Assembly: GCA_021613335.1 (NCBI GenBank)
Contig: JAJTWR010000431.1
Span: 434,001-498,000 of the forward strand
Length of the DNA stretch: 64,000 nt
Direction: 5' to 3'
Origin: Whitmania pigra
Taxonomy: Eukaryota; Annelida; Clitellata; Hirudinida; Haemopidae
The stretch's first letter is position 1. Every line of letters begins with the position of its first letter. Under the pieces are notes generated by a model. The model was not told the DNA's origin. It did no database searches and saw nothing but the letters and a program-made list of their open reading frames with translations. The position numbers and the translations under genes were made by a program. This document shows, one piece after another, positions 53,521 to 62,983 of the stretch.

Positions 53521-54094
53521 AGTCGAAAATAGCGACCTTTTCGTTCTTCTTGCGGTCGAGTCCGTAGGCGAGCGCTGCCGCTGTCGGCTCGTTGACGATG
53601 CGCCGGACATTCAGCCCCGCGATTTCGCCTGCATCTTTCGTCGCCTGGCGTTGCGCATCGTTGAAGTACGCGGGGACGGTGATCACCGCCTCGCTCACGC
53701 TCTCGCCTAAGTAGTTTTCCGCCGCGCGCTTTAGTTTCAGCAGCACCTGCGCGGAGATTTCCGGCGCAGAGAGTTGCTTGCCATCCACTTCGATGCGCGC
53801 ATCGTCGTTCGGCCCCTTGACGACTTTGTAGGGGACGAGCTTCGCTTCTTCTGTCACTTCGTTGTACCGACGACCCATGAAGCGCTTCACCGAGTAGATG
53901 GTGCGCTCCGGATTGGTTATCGACTGGCGCTTGGCCACTTGTCCGACAAGTCGCTCCGAGTCCTTCGTGAAGGCGACCACCGAAGGAGTTACCCGAGAGC
54001 CTTCCTCGTTGACGATGACCTTGGGCTCTCGCCCTTCCATTATCGCCACCACGGAGTTCGTCGTGCCTAAGTCTATACCGATGATTTTGCCCAT
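52202..54094 (-). CDS. dnaK: Chaperone protein DnaK (Hsp70)
   Basis: 630 residues, full length. It starts [20 protein letters not shown] (ATG 54094, fixed by this sequence). The nucleotide domain has [19 protein letters not shown] and [15 protein letters not shown]; the substrate domain follows the linker [16 protein letters not shown]. The C-terminal lid ends in a Gly/Pro-rich tail and [10 protein letters not shown], the co-chaperone-binding end. grpE and dnaJ are not adjacent. Nothing coding is seen in 52020-52201. Confidence 0.97.
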
Positions 54095-54204
54095 GACGCT
54101 CCTTGAAAATTCGAGATTTCGTTCAACACTGTTCGAACGTAACCAGCGACGGGAACGCGTCAATGCGAGGGGCGGAATTTCCGGTAAGGAAACGACACAC
54201 TGCG

Positions 54205-54310
54205 TAGAAGACTTCGCGGCACTGCCGCGTCCGCTTTACGGTTTGACTGCAATCGGGCAGGTCAATCCCAATAAATTCAAGCTTTTGACGCGTTGCGCAG
54301 TTTGGCAAGG
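54205..54310 (-). promoter_or_regulatory. Possible heat-shock-type promoter and dyad upstream of dnaK
   Basis: The 327-base gap between dnaK and the divergent lipid kinase gene holds no gene. On the minus strand CTTGAAT, a 17-base spacer and CCCGATTG resemble the sigma-32 pattern. Overlapping it on the plus strand, TTGACTGC and GCAGGTCAA (54243-54265) form an imperfect dyad. No CIRCE element is present. The spacer is at the long end of the accepted range, so this is tentative. Confidence 0.3.
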
Positions 54311-54421
54311 GGCGTGCATGTAACAGGGGTGTGGCAACTCGGAAACAGCCACAAGTCGAACTGATGCAGTTCGCCGTCCATAGCATTCCGCAAGTGAGTA
54401 GGCCGCACGTAAGGAGCCTCA

Positions 54422-55510
54422 ATGAGCAGATTGAATGCAGTCCGCCGGTCCTCGGCCGACATCCAGCCGCTTCAGGAAATCGCCCCCAAGGTCGGCATTC
54501 TTCTCAACGCCCACGCCGGGAAGATGCGCCCGCGCATCGCCGAGGCGCTGGCGAATGTGGTCGGTAAGGAAAACGTCCACTTTTCAAAGAGCGAACTCGA
54601 TGCGCGCCGCCTCGCCCGACTGGCGCTCGAGAAGCGGTACGAAACGGTCTACCTAGGTGGCGGCGATGGCACCATCGCCTGCTTTGTGAGCGAACTCGTG
54701 AACGTCGCTTCGCACAGCCTCTCCGCCCTCAGCCAGCGCTACACGCTGCCGCGCATGGGACTCCTCAAGCTCGGCACCGGCAACGCGCTCGCCGCCTACC
54801 TCGGCGTCGAGAACGGCCCGCAGGCCATCCGCGAACTCTCCAGCCTGCAGGCCGGCGCGACGCCCAAGACCCGCACCGTGGAGTTCCTCTCCGTAGAAGG
54901 GCGACGGGTACCGTTTGCTGGCCTCGGCATAGACGGCCAGCTCATCAACGACTACCTGTGGGTGCGCGAGAAGCTGCTGCCTCGCCCGCTCTCCGGCATG
55001 ATGCCGGGACCGGCGACCTACTTCACCTCGGTTGCACTCCGTACGGCACCGACCTGTCTCACCCGCGCCGATAGTCCCACCTGCCGCATTATCAACGGTC
55101 GCTTCGCGAGCCACCGCATGAACCCCGACGGCAGCATCTCCGAGACCTTCGCGCCCGGCGACACGCTCTACCGCGGCCCCATGATGTTGGCCGCCGCTGG
55201 CTCCATCCCCTATTACGGGTTCGGACTCAAAATGTTCCCATTCGCCGGCAAGCGCACTGGGATGATGAACCTTCGTGTCGGCGACGTGCCTGCGATGTCG
55301 GTCGTCAGCAACCTCCGCAAGCTCTGGCGCGGCGAGTGGTTCCCCGACGGCATCAAAGACTTCCTCACCGCCGAAGCCACCATCGAACTCGACCGCGAAG
55401 TCCCTTTCCAGGTCGCGGGCGACGCCTGCGGCAACCGACGCTCGGTCACCTTCGGCATGTCCTTGCCATCGTTTGAGTTCGTCGAAGGCACTCCCCCGCA
55501 TCGCGCCTAA
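54422..55510 (+). CDS. Diacylglycerol/sphingosine kinase-family lipid kinase
   Basis: 362 residues. The N-terminal DAGK catalytic domain has KVGILLNAHAGKM (nucleotide-binding start), VYLGGGDGTIACFV (the GGGDGT motif) and LLKLGTGNALAAYLGV. The C-terminal beta domain includes IDGQLINDYLWVREK and the cofactor-type segment FQVAGDACGNRRSVTFGMS. It phosphorylates a lipid alcohol, probably in phospholipid recycling. It starts 327 bases from divergent dnaK and 59 bases before a lipoprotein gene. Confidence 0.83.
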   Translation: MSRLNAVRRSSADIQPLQEIAPKVGILLNAHAGKMRPRIAEALANVVGKENVHFSKSELDARRLARLALEKRYETVYLGGGDGTIACFVSELVNVASHSLSALSQRYTLPRMGLLKLGTGNALAAYLGVENGPQAIRELSSLQAGATPKTRTVEFLSVEGRRVPFAGLGIDGQLINDYLWVREKLLPRPLSGMMPGPATYFTSVALRTAPTCLTRADSPTCRIINGRFASHRMNPDGSISETFAPGDTLYRGPMMLAAAGSIPYYGFGLKMFPFAGKRTGMMNLRVGDVPAMSVVSNLRKLWRGEWFPDGIKDFLTAEATIELDREVPFQVAGDACGNRRSVTFGMSLPSFEFVEGTPPHRA

Positions 55511-55569
55511 GGAAAAGATTCCCTTGAAAAGTTGCCAAGGCGGCAATTCTTCGTGAGTATCAGGGGCAC

Positions 55570-56061
55570 ATGCATACCACTCGTCGATTGTGGCTACCTC
55601 TCGGTCTTGCGTTGCTCCTCATGCCAGGGTGCATTCTCTCCCGCATGGTGGATCGCGCCTTCATCGGAATGAGCGTCCGAACGCCAACCCAAGGCAATCG
55701 CAAAGGGACGGGGCTGTTCCTCCTGCCCTTCACCGCCGTCATCGACTTGGTGAGCTTTCCCATTCAGGCGCTCTTGGTGGTCATCATCGGCGACGATTAC
55801 CCCTTCGGGAAGGCGAACGAGGCCATAGGAAAAGACGTCATCGACGCGGGGGCAAAATCATCCCTCATGCAAAACCCTGCGCTCTCCCCGGCGGCTCTCG
55901 CCCACGCCCTCTCGACGCTTCCGGGCTTGGTGCAGGCGACCAGCCCCGACGAGGCGCTCGCGTTGGATAGCAACGGGAACTGGGTGAAGGTGGCCCTCAC
56001 TGGTGAGGCGCGCAAACAAGCGCTCGCTCGCGCTGGTGCCTTTACGCCGTCCGCGCCATGA
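55570..56061 (+). CDS. Lipoprotein of unknown function
   Basis: 163 residues. The signal peptide ends in a clear lipobox (LALLLMPGC, Cys about residue 18). The mature part begins ILSRMVDRAFIGMSVRTPTQ and has a hydrophobic stretch GLFLLPFTAVIDLVSFPIQALLVVI that is probably membrane- or protein-associated. A C-terminal half rich in Ala follows (LSPAALAHALSTLPGLVQ). No known domain is recognised. Its last 20 bases overlap the end of the convergent TSUP gene. Confidence 0.68.
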   Translation: MHTTRRLWLPLGLALLLMPGCILSRMVDRAFIGMSVRTPTQGNRKGTGLFLLPFTAVIDLVSFPIQALLVVIIGDDYPFGKANEAIGKDVIDAGAKSSLMQNPALSPAALAHALSTLPGLVQATSPDEALALDSNGNWVKVALTGEARKQALARAGAFTPSAP

Positions 56062-56812
56062 CGAGCTCGTAGCAGAGCTTCGCGATAAGCGCGCACACCA
56101 CAACTGTGAGCAGTCCCTGAATCAGTCGAGCCCCGCGCTTCACGGCCATCTGTGCGCCGAGGGTACCGCCGATGAATTGGGCTATCGCCATCGGAAAGAC
56201 AATCTTCCAGATGATGACCCCTTGGTAGGCGAAGAAGCACACCGAAGCTACGTTGGTAGCGAAGTTCACCACTTTGGCGTTGGCCGACGATGAGGTGAGG
56301 TTGAAGCCTCCCCAGAGCGCGAACCCGGCAATCAGCAACGTGCCGGTGCCCGGGCCGAAGAAGCCATCGTACACGCCGATAGCGAAGGACACCAAGAGCA
56401 GCGCTGGCAGCACCCGCGGGCGACCAGTGGCGCTCGGTTTGCGCACCACAAAGACCACCACCGCCGCAGCAATCAGCATCGCCACGACGACTGGCTTTAA
56501 CTTCGCCGGAGAAATCTGGGTGACGAGCCAGGCCCCGAGCGGCGCCCCCAAGAGCCCGCAGAGAAAGAGCTTCGGGGCGAGCGCCTTCTCCACGAGGCCC
56601 GAGCGCGCATAGCGCAGCAGCGACGAGCCGCTGCCGAACATCGCCGCCCCTTTGTTGGTGCCGAGGACGAAGTGCGGGGGAAGCCCCACCGCAGCTAAGG
56701 CCGGAACGGTGACGAGACCGCCACCGCCGACGATGGCATCGACAAAGCCACCGAACAACGCCGCGAGGAATACCAGCGTGACTTCGAGCGCGCCGAGATC
56801 ATGAATGGGCAA
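56042..56812 (-). CDS. TSUP (TauE/SafE) family permease
   Basis: 256 residues with seven to eight membrane helices and the family repeats FGGFVDAIVGGGGLVTVPAL near the N-terminus and LGAQMAVKRGARLIQGLL near the C-terminus. Members move sulfite, sulfoacetate or related anions; the substrate is not known here. The start is one of three in-frame TTG codons; 56812 is chosen because GAGG stands six bases upstream, which makes it overlap the end of thrC by 14 bases. It closes the thr operon. Confidence 0.82.
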   Translation of the reverse strand: MPIHDLGALEVTLVFLAALFGGFVDAIVGGGGLVTVPALAAVGLPPHFVLGTNKGAAMFGSGSSLLRYARSGLVEKALAPKLFLCGLLGAPLGAWLVTQISPAKLKPVVVAMLIAAAVVVFVVRKPSATGRPRVLPALLLVSFAIGVYDGFFGPGTGTLLIAGFALWGGFNLTSSSANAKVVNFATNVASVCFFAYQGVIIWKIVFPMAIAQFIGGTLGAQMAVKRGARLIQGLLTVVVCALIAKLCYELVMARTA

Positions 56813-58052
56813 GGGCTGCCTCGAGTGCTTCAAGCGTGGGAGCAAGCGGCGTCATCACCGAGGCGCGACTGCGGGCCTGCACCAGCGACGGCGGCGGCGG
56901 CACCGCAGCGCCGATGGCCGGTTCGACGATTTCTGCAAACTTCGCCGGGTGGGCGGTCGCCACAACTACGAGCGGCTCGTCCCGCCCGGCCTCGCGCAGG
57001 CGCGCCGCGACTTCGAGGCCGCAGGCGGTGTGCGGACAAGCTGCAAGGCCGCTCTCCTGCCACTCTTGGCGGATGCGCACGGCGATGGTGTCGTCGTCCA
57101 CCGAATGCGCTTCAATCCACGGCGGGAGCTTCGGATACAGCGCACGCAATCGCTCGACGTTGCTCGGCGCTCCCACATCCATGGCATTGGCAAGAGTCTT
57201 CAAGGTCTCTTGTGGAGCGTACTCCCCCGTCGCAATGAAATCGACGAGCGCCCGGTTCGCGTTGGTCGCGAAGACGATTCCGCCGAGCGGAAAGCCAAGC
57301 TCCTTCGCGAGGATGGCCGCGAACGCGTTCCCCAAGTTTCCGGTAGGAATCACATAGGTCGCCTTCGCTACTCCCTGCTCGGCGAGCGTGAGCGATGCAT
57401 AGGCGTAGTAGGAGATTTGCGGCAGGAGGCGCCCCAAGCTGATGCTGTTCGCCGAGGCCAAGTAGTCGCGCAACCCGGGAGTGGCGAACGCAGCTTTCAC
57501 GAGGCGTTGGCAGTCGTCGAACGTCCCATCGACGCGAAATGCCCGCACCGCACCACCGAAGCTGCCGAGGTGGTGCTCCTGAAACGGGGAGACCCGCGCC
57601 CGCGGATAGAGGATGGACACCGCAAATTGGGAGGACCCGGCGAAGGCGTCGCCCACGGCGGCGCCGGTATCGCCGGAGGTGGCGACGAGCACCATCCGGC
57701 GCTCCTCCGGTGCGAGCAGTCGACGCATCGCGGCGGCGAGGAAGCGGGCGCCGAAGTCTTTGAACGACGCCGTGGGGCCGTGGAAGAGCTCCAAAAGCCA
57801 GCGGTTGGTTCCGAGCGGGCGCAGCGGGGCCGGGAAGGACAGCGCCTCGGTGCAGAGCTCAGCCGCCGAAAGCCCCTCGTCGGCGAAAAATGGCGTCAGG
57901 AGCGCACTGCCGACCTCGGCGATGCTGCCAAGCCGCCGCTCTACCGTCGGGAGCTGCGCCGGGATGAACAGTCCGCCGTCGGGTGCGAGTCCGGAGAGGA
58001 GCGCCTGGCGCAAGGAAACCGGTGGGGCACCCCGCGTCGTCGTACACTTCAT
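56799..58052 (-). CDS. thrC: Threonine synthase
   Basis: 417 residues. The start at 58052 is fixed by MKCTTTRGAPPVSLRQALL and by an ATGA overlap with thrB. The PLP lysine is in LFHGPTASFKDFGARFLA (about residue 105), and VATSGDTGAAVGDAF binds the phosphate. The last domain has YVIPTGNLGNAFAAILAKELG. It converts homoserine phosphate to threonine. It is the E. coli-like type (class 1, with no N-terminal SAM-binding region). Confidence 0.95.
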   Translation of the reverse strand: MKCTTTRGAPPVSLRQALLSGLAPDGGLFIPAQLPTVERRLGSIAEVGSALLTPFFADEGLSAAELCTEALSFPAPLRPLGTNRWLLELFHGPTASFKDFGARFLAAAMRRLLAPEERRMVLVATSGDTGAAVGDAFAGSSQFAVSILYPRARVSPFQEHHLGSFGGAVRAFRVDGTFDDCQRLVKAAFATPGLRDYLASANSISLGRLLPQISYYAYASLTLAEQGVAKATYVIPTGNLGNAFAAILAKELGFPLGGIVFATNANRALVDFIATGEYAPQETLKTLANAMDVGAPSNVERLRALYPKLPPWIEAHSVDDDTIAVRIRQEWQESGLAACPHTACGLEVAARLREAGRDEPLVVVATAHPAKFAEIVEPAIGAAVPPPPSLVQARSRASVMTPLAPTLEALEAALAHS

Positions 58053-58996
58053 GGAAGTTCCTCTGGCAGGAGAACCCGTGCGCCAGGTGCGGCGACCGGG
58101 CTCACGAAGAGGTCGGCTCCAAAGCCGACATCGCCAAAGACCCGCAACATCGCCTGGCCCGCTCGCTCGGCCTGCGCGTGGGATTCGAACCACCCGAACA
58201 CGCTCGGCCCGCCACCAGCAATGCTCGCTCCGAGTGCGCCGTAGTCGAGCGCCGCTTGTTTCACTTGGCGAAAGCCGGGGATGAGATCCGCCCGGCGCGG
58301 CTCCACGAGCACATCTTCAAGGCCCCGGCGGATGAGCTCCGGGTCCGAGGTGTAGCAGCCCGCGAGCACCATGGAGAGCCGGGTGATTTGGGCAACGATT
58401 TCTTTGATGCCGAAGGGCACCTCCAACACCTTTCGAGAGGTGCGGGTCTCCAAGATGAAGTTCGGGCGCACTACTGCGGTATAGAGCCACGGCGGCACCG
58501 GTACAGCCACCGGACAGCCCTCCTTAGGGCAGATGACGAGCCCACCGACGAGCGCACCGCCCACGTTATCTCCATGGCGAGCGCCGCTCGCCGCCACTTC
58601 GCCCTCCATCGCGCAGTCGTAGAGCACTTCGAGCGGCAGCTTGGTGTCCAAGGTTCCGTTCGCGGCGACGACCGCGGCGACCGCCGAGGCCGCCGAGCCG
58701 CCCATGCCGGCGCCCAAGGGAATGCGCTTCGTCAAGGTCACGTCGAAGCCGCCCTGCCCGCCGATGCGGTCGAGCACCGCGAAGAGCGCTCGCCCGGCGG
58801 TGTTGGTGCGTGGCTCCAGCGGCACCGGGATGCCCGCGTCGCCGGTCGTCTGCAGGCGAATCCCCGGCTCATCGGTGCGCGTAACCGTCACCAAATCCCG
58901 CGGCGCGCGCAGCGCAAACCCCAAGATGTCGAACCCGACTGCGGCGTTACCTACGGATGCTGGGGCGAAGGCGGTCGCAACTCGGGGAGCGCTCAT
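58049..58996 (-). CDS. thrB: Homoserine kinase (GHMP family)
   Basis: 315 residues starting MSAPRVATAFAPASVGNAAV. The GHMP phosphate-binding loop is RIPLGAGMGGSAASAVAAV (about residues 83-101) and the C-terminal motif is GASIAGGGPSVFGWF. It phosphorylates homoserine. Both ends overlap neighbours by four bases (ATGA with thrA and with thrC), so the three proteins should be made in fixed proportion. Confidence 0.95.
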   Translation of the reverse strand: MSAPRVATAFAPASVGNAAVGFDILGFALRAPRDLVTVTRTDEPGIRLQTTGDAGIPVPLEPRTNTAGRALFAVLDRIGGQGGFDVTLTKRIPLGAGMGGSAASAVAAVVAANGTLDTKLPLEVLYDCAMEGEVAASGARHGDNVGGALVGGLVICPKEGCPVAVPVPPWLYTAVVRPNFILETRTSRKVLEVPFGIKEIVAQITRLSMVLAGCYTSDPELIRRGLEDVLVEPRRADLIPGFRQVKQAALDYGALGASIAGGGPSVFGWFESHAQAERAGQAMLRVFGDVGFGADLFVSPVAAPGARVLLPEELP

Positions 58997-61422
58997 CGCA
59001 TTCCACTGATGCTCGCTCGGAGTACGTCGGCAAATACGCCCGCAGCGGTGACTTCTGGTCCAGCCCCCGGTCCTTGGACAACGAGGGGATTGTCTCGGTA
59101 GCGCTGGGTTGTGAATTGAATGACGTTGTCGGTCAGCCGGATGTGCGCGAAGGGGTGCGACGACGCGAGCGCCTGGAGCCCTACCCGCGCTACGCCCTCT
59201 CGCCCGAGGTGCGCCACATAGCGAAGCACTTTGCCTTCGGAGCGGGCTTTGCGTTGGCGCTCGCGGAAGCTCTCGTCGATTTTCGGGAGCGCCGCGAGGA
59301 AGTCTTCGGTGCTGATGCTGCGGAATTCCTCGGGAACGAGATTCTCGACTTCGACAGATTCCAGCGTCAAGTCGTGGCCGCACTCGCGCGCGAGGATGAC
59401 GAGCTTTCGCGCCACGTCGAAGCCCGACAGGTCTTCACGCGGGTCGCGCTCGGTGTACCCTTTGGCCTTCGCATCCAGTACGCAGGCGGAGAATGGCATC
59501 TCTTCACTCAGGGTGTTGAACACGTACGCGAGGGTCCCGGAGAAGATGCCGTCGATGCCGACCACGACGTCGCCGGTGTCGATGAGGTCCCGCAGCGTAC
59601 TCACGACCGGGAGCCCAGCGCCGACCGTCGCCTCGTAGCGGAAAGTCCCCGGGAGGCCCTGCAGGCTCTTGTAGCGCTCCAAGGAACCCGAACCAGCGTG
59701 CTTATTGGCGGCGACCACATCAATGCCCGATGCAAGCCAGTCGTGGTAGCGGTCCGCGACTGCGTCGCTGCCGGTGCAATCGACGATGACCGAGCGCGGC
59801 AGATGTTCCGCCCGCACGTGCCTCGCGAACGCATCGAGGTCGGCCATGGTACCGCTCTTGAGCGAGGCCTTTTCTCCAGCCAACTCCAAACGCGGGTCGC
59901 CCAGCATCATGTAGCGGCTGTTGGCGATACCCCGCACCCAGAAGTCGACGCGGCCATCGCGCAAGAGCCGAGGGCCAGCGGCGGCAATTTGTCGCAGAAA
60001 CGCCTGGCCGACCTGTCCACAGCCGAGGACGCCGAGCGCAGTGGAATTCGCTGCCAGATAAAAGCCCGAGTGCACGGCGCGCACCGCCCGCTTCGCGTCT
60101 TTGCTCTCGACCACCACCGAGATGCTGCGGTCGGAGCTGCCCTGGGCGATGACGTGGACGTTCACCTTCGCGCGATCGAGTGCACTGAACATGCGCGCTG
60201 CCATACCTGAGCTCGACGCCATACCGTCGCCGACGACCGCCACCGCCGAAACAGACGTACGAATGGCGATGTCGGCGATGAGTTTTCCTTCGAGCTCCGC
60301 CGTGAAGGCCGCGCGCACTTTTGCTACCGCCGCTTCGGCGTCGCGCTCGCGCACCACGCAGCAGATAGAGTGCTCGGCGCTACCCTGGGAGATCATGACG
60401 ACGTTGATGTTTGCCTTCCGCAGCGCATCGAAGGCCCGCTCGGCGGTGCCCGGCACGCCGATGAGCCCAGCGCCCTCGATGTCGAGGATGGCTAAGCCGC
60501 CGACGGAAGTGACGCCTTTAATCGGTCGCTCCGGCGCACCCTGCGCGTCGATGCAGGTGCCCGGGAGTTCCGGGTGGAGGCTGCTGCGGGTTCGAATGGG
60601 GATGCCGCGCCCGAGCACCGGAATCATGGTCTGGGGGTGGATGACCTTAGCGCCGAAGTACGAGAGCTCGTAGGCCTCTTGGTAGGACAGGCGCTCGACG
60701 AGCTCCGCCTCCGGCACGAGCCTCGGGTCGGCGGAGTAGATGCCTGCGACGTCACTCCAAATGACGACTTCCGAAGCGCCGAAGAGCTCCGCGAAAATTG
60801 CTCCGGAATAGTCGCTGCCGTTGCGCCCTAAGGTGGTGACCTTTCCGCCCTGGGTTTGGGCGATGAATCCGGTGGTGACGATCAGGTTTCCCGACGAGGC
60901 CGGGTGCGCGGCGAGGAGCCGCCGCGAGGACTCCCAATCGACGAAGGCGCCGAGCTCGCTCTTGTTGACGACGAGAATTTCGCGCGCGTCGACCCACTGG
61001 GATTCGCCGCCGAGGCTCTTCAACGCCGCATCGAGCAGGAGCGAGGACATCACCTCGCCGAGTCCGGAGACTGCCTCTAAGATGTCGGTGGAAAGAGCAC
61101 CGAGGAAGTACTGGGCCCGCAGCAGATTTTCGAGTTCCTGCTGCTCCTTTGCAATCCGGGTCTCAAGCCATTCGGAGCGGTCGCCGAGGAGTGTCTTCGC
61201 GACGTCGAAGTGCCGGTGGATGAGCGTCTCAAGGATGGGCGTGAAGTTTTCGCGGCGCGACGCCACGTGGACGAGGCTCACGAGTTGGTCGGTGACCCCC
61301 TGCATCGCCGAAGCAACCACCACGCGGCGGTCGCCGCTTTGCATCATCAGCTTTGCAGCGTTGAGGATGCAGGTGGCATCGGCGAGGCTGCTCCCCCCAA
61401 ATTTATGGACGACGTATTTCAT
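58993..61422 (-). CDS. thrA: Bifunctional aspartokinase / homoserine dehydrogenase
   Basis: 809 residues. The aspartokinase domain (about 1-290) starts MKYVVHKFGGSSLADATC and has TTLGRNGSDYSGAIFAE. Two ACT-type regulatory segments follow (about 310-455). The homoserine dehydrogenase domain begins LGVLGCGQVGQAFLRQI (about 460) and has GIDGIFSGTLAYVFN near 620. It feeds the pathway to threonine and methionine and is normally inhibited by threonine through the ACT domains. No threonine-rich leader peptide is visible; only 39 bases separate it from the upstream TolC gene. Confidence 0.95.
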   Translation of the reverse strand: MKYVVHKFGGSSLADATCILNAAKLMMQSGDRRVVVASAMQGVTDQLVSLVHVASRRENFTPILETLIHRHFDVAKTLLGDRSEWLETRIAKEQQELENLLRAQYFLGALSTDILEAVSGLGEVMSSLLLDAALKSLGGESQWVDAREILVVNKSELGAFVDWESSRRLLAAHPASSGNLIVTTGFIAQTQGGKVTTLGRNGSDYSGAIFAELFGASEVVIWSDVAGIYSADPRLVPEAELVERLSYQEAYELSYFGAKVIHPQTMIPVLGRGIPIRTRSSLHPELPGTCIDAQGAPERPIKGVTSVGGLAILDIEGAGLIGVPGTAERAFDALRKANINVVMISQGSAEHSICCVVRERDAEAAVAKVRAAFTAELEGKLIADIAIRTSVSAVAVVGDGMASSSGMAARMFSALDRAKVNVHVIAQGSSDRSISVVVESKDAKRAVRAVHSGFYLAANSTALGVLGCGQVGQAFLRQIAAAGPRLLRDGRVDFWVRGIANSRYMMLGDPRLELAGEKASLKSGTMADLDAFARHVRAEHLPRSVIVDCTGSDAVADRYHDWLASGIDVVAANKHAGSGSLERYKSLQGLPGTFRYEATVGAGLPVVSTLRDLIDTGDVVVGIDGIFSGTLAYVFNTLSEEMPFSACVLDAKAKGYTERDPREDLSGFDVARKLVILARECGHDLTLESVEVENLVPEEFRSISTEDFLAALPKIDESFRERQRKARSEGKVLRYVAHLGREGVARVGLQALASSHPFAHIRLTDNVIQFTTQRYRDNPLVVQGPGAGPEVTAAGVFADVLRASISGMR

Positions 61423-61461
61423 GGTCGAAAATTGATAATAGCGAGTATCCCTGCTCACACA

Positions 61462-62871
61462 TTAGGGATTTCTCTGAGTTTCTCCGGAGGGGGCGCTAAC
61501 CGCAGGAGCTGCCCGTAGACCGGTGGCCCGTGCGATAGCCCGCAGTCCGATCTGCACGTCAAGGAGTGCTTGGCCGCGCTGCGCAGCTACCGCCGTACTC
61601 GCCGTCAGCGCGTCGATGAGTTCTCGGGTGTCCGTCAACCCGATGTCGAAGGATGCAAAGGCAGAGGCGAGCCATTTTTTCGCGCTCTTATCAGCCGTAC
61701 CGAGAGTTTCAGCTCGTGCGTAGGCCGCTTGGGTTTCGTTCCAAATTTTTTCAATCTGGAGCCGAACCCCGGCGTTCAACAGGTTTTGCTCGGATCGCAT
61801 CTTCGACAGGTTTGCGCGGGCCATGTCGAGTTGGGAGCGCTTGTTCGGAAAATCCCAACTGTAGCGCAAGACGAGCCCGATGCCCGTGGAGAGGTCGTTG
61901 TAAGGATCGTACACGAAAGGTATCTTCTGGCGAGTGGTGCTGGTGGTCCACATCCACTTGAAGAAACCGGCAAGCGCGAAATCCGGGTAGTACATCCGCT
62001 GCTGAAGGATGGCGAGTTGCTCTTGGGCGCGCACGCCCGCCGACATGGCGATGAGCTCCGGCCGATGATCACTTGCTTTTTCCAAGTACGTTTCGAGCGG
62101 CGGGAGCTTCTCCTCGGGTAGCTCCAATGGGCTCACCACTATCTCCAGCGGCTCCTTGGGGTCCCTGTCGATGAGCACCCGTATCGCGGCGAGCGCAGTC
62201 GCGGCGCCGGATTCGGCCGCAATTCTTTGCGACTCGACTAAGGACATAAAGTATTCAGCTTTGAAGACATCTCGACGGGTGACCTGAGCGGATTTCTGCT
62301 CCAGCATCCGGGTAACCATCGTCTTTGCTTCTTCGACGTTCTTTTTGGTATCCGCGAGTACTTTTAAGCCGAAATGCGCGAGGCAGTAGTTGTAGTATGC
62401 TTGGGCAACTTGGAATTCGGCTTCGTCGGCAGCAGAAGTGGTGAGTGCCTGACCGGCCTCTACGCCGTAGCCGGCGGCCTTCGTCGCTGCGTTCAATTTC
62501 CCAAAGGTGTAGATGGGCATGACGGCGGTCGCTTCGACCCGCATCATCACGCCCGGTGCGCCTAGGTTGAGATCGTACAGGTACGAGGCCGATGTCGTCG
62601 GAGGGCCACCCAAACCATCGTTACGCGCTTCGGGCATGGGACCAGCGAGCATGAAGGTTGAGTCCACTTTGGGAATCCACGCGTTCCGCGCTTGGTCGTA
62701 CATCGCCCGATAGATGCGTAGTTGTGCCTGAGCGCTCTTCACGCGGTGATCGTTCGCGCGCGCAAGACTAATGAGCTTATCCAACGTCAAAGGCTCAGCG
62801 TACGCCGAGCGAAGCGCCATCAGCCCCAGGAGGGCACCAATCATGATTCGCTTCGTTCTGAGCATCAGCAA
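61462..62871 (-). CDS. TolC-family outer-membrane efflux protein
   Basis: 469 residues. A signal peptide ends at about residue 25 (LMALRSAYAEP). Two repeats with long coiled-coil helices follow: LDKLISLARANDHRVKSAQAQL in part and the segment around QLDMARANLSKMRSEQNLLN. This is the periplasmic tunnel of OEP proteins. It forms the outer-membrane channel of type I secretion or RND efflux. No inner-membrane pump or adaptor gene is adjacent. It is upstream of thrA on the same strand and may be co-transcribed with it. Confidence 0.88.
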   Translation of the reverse strand: MLMLRTKRIMIGALLGLMALRSAYAEPLTLDKLISLARANDHRVKSAQAQLRIYRAMYDQARNAWIPKVDSTFMLAGPMPEARNDGLGGPPTTSASYLYDLNLGAPGVMMRVEATAVMPIYTFGKLNAATKAAGYGVEAGQALTTSAADEAEFQVAQAYYNYCLAHFGLKVLADTKKNVEEAKTMVTRMLEQKSAQVTRRDVFKAEYFMSLVESQRIAAESGAATALAAIRVLIDRDPKEPLEIVVSPLELPEEKLPPLETYLEKASDHRPELIAMSAGVRAQEQLAILQQRMYYPDFALAGFFKWMWTTSTTRQKIPFVYDPYNDLSTGIGLVLRYSWDFPNKRSQLDMARANLSKMRSEQNLLNAGVRLQIEKIWNETQAAYARAETLGTADKSAKKWLASAFASFDIGLTDTRELIDALTASTAVAAQRGQALLDVQIGLRAIARATGLRAAPAVSAPSGETQRNP

Positions 62872-62983
62872 ACGTATTAATTACAGGGGCTATTGGATTT
62901 GAGGGAGTTTTACCGACCTTTGGCATATACCCCGGACGGAACCTACTACAAGTCGGCGCTAAACGCCGTGCAGGAGAAAAGCA

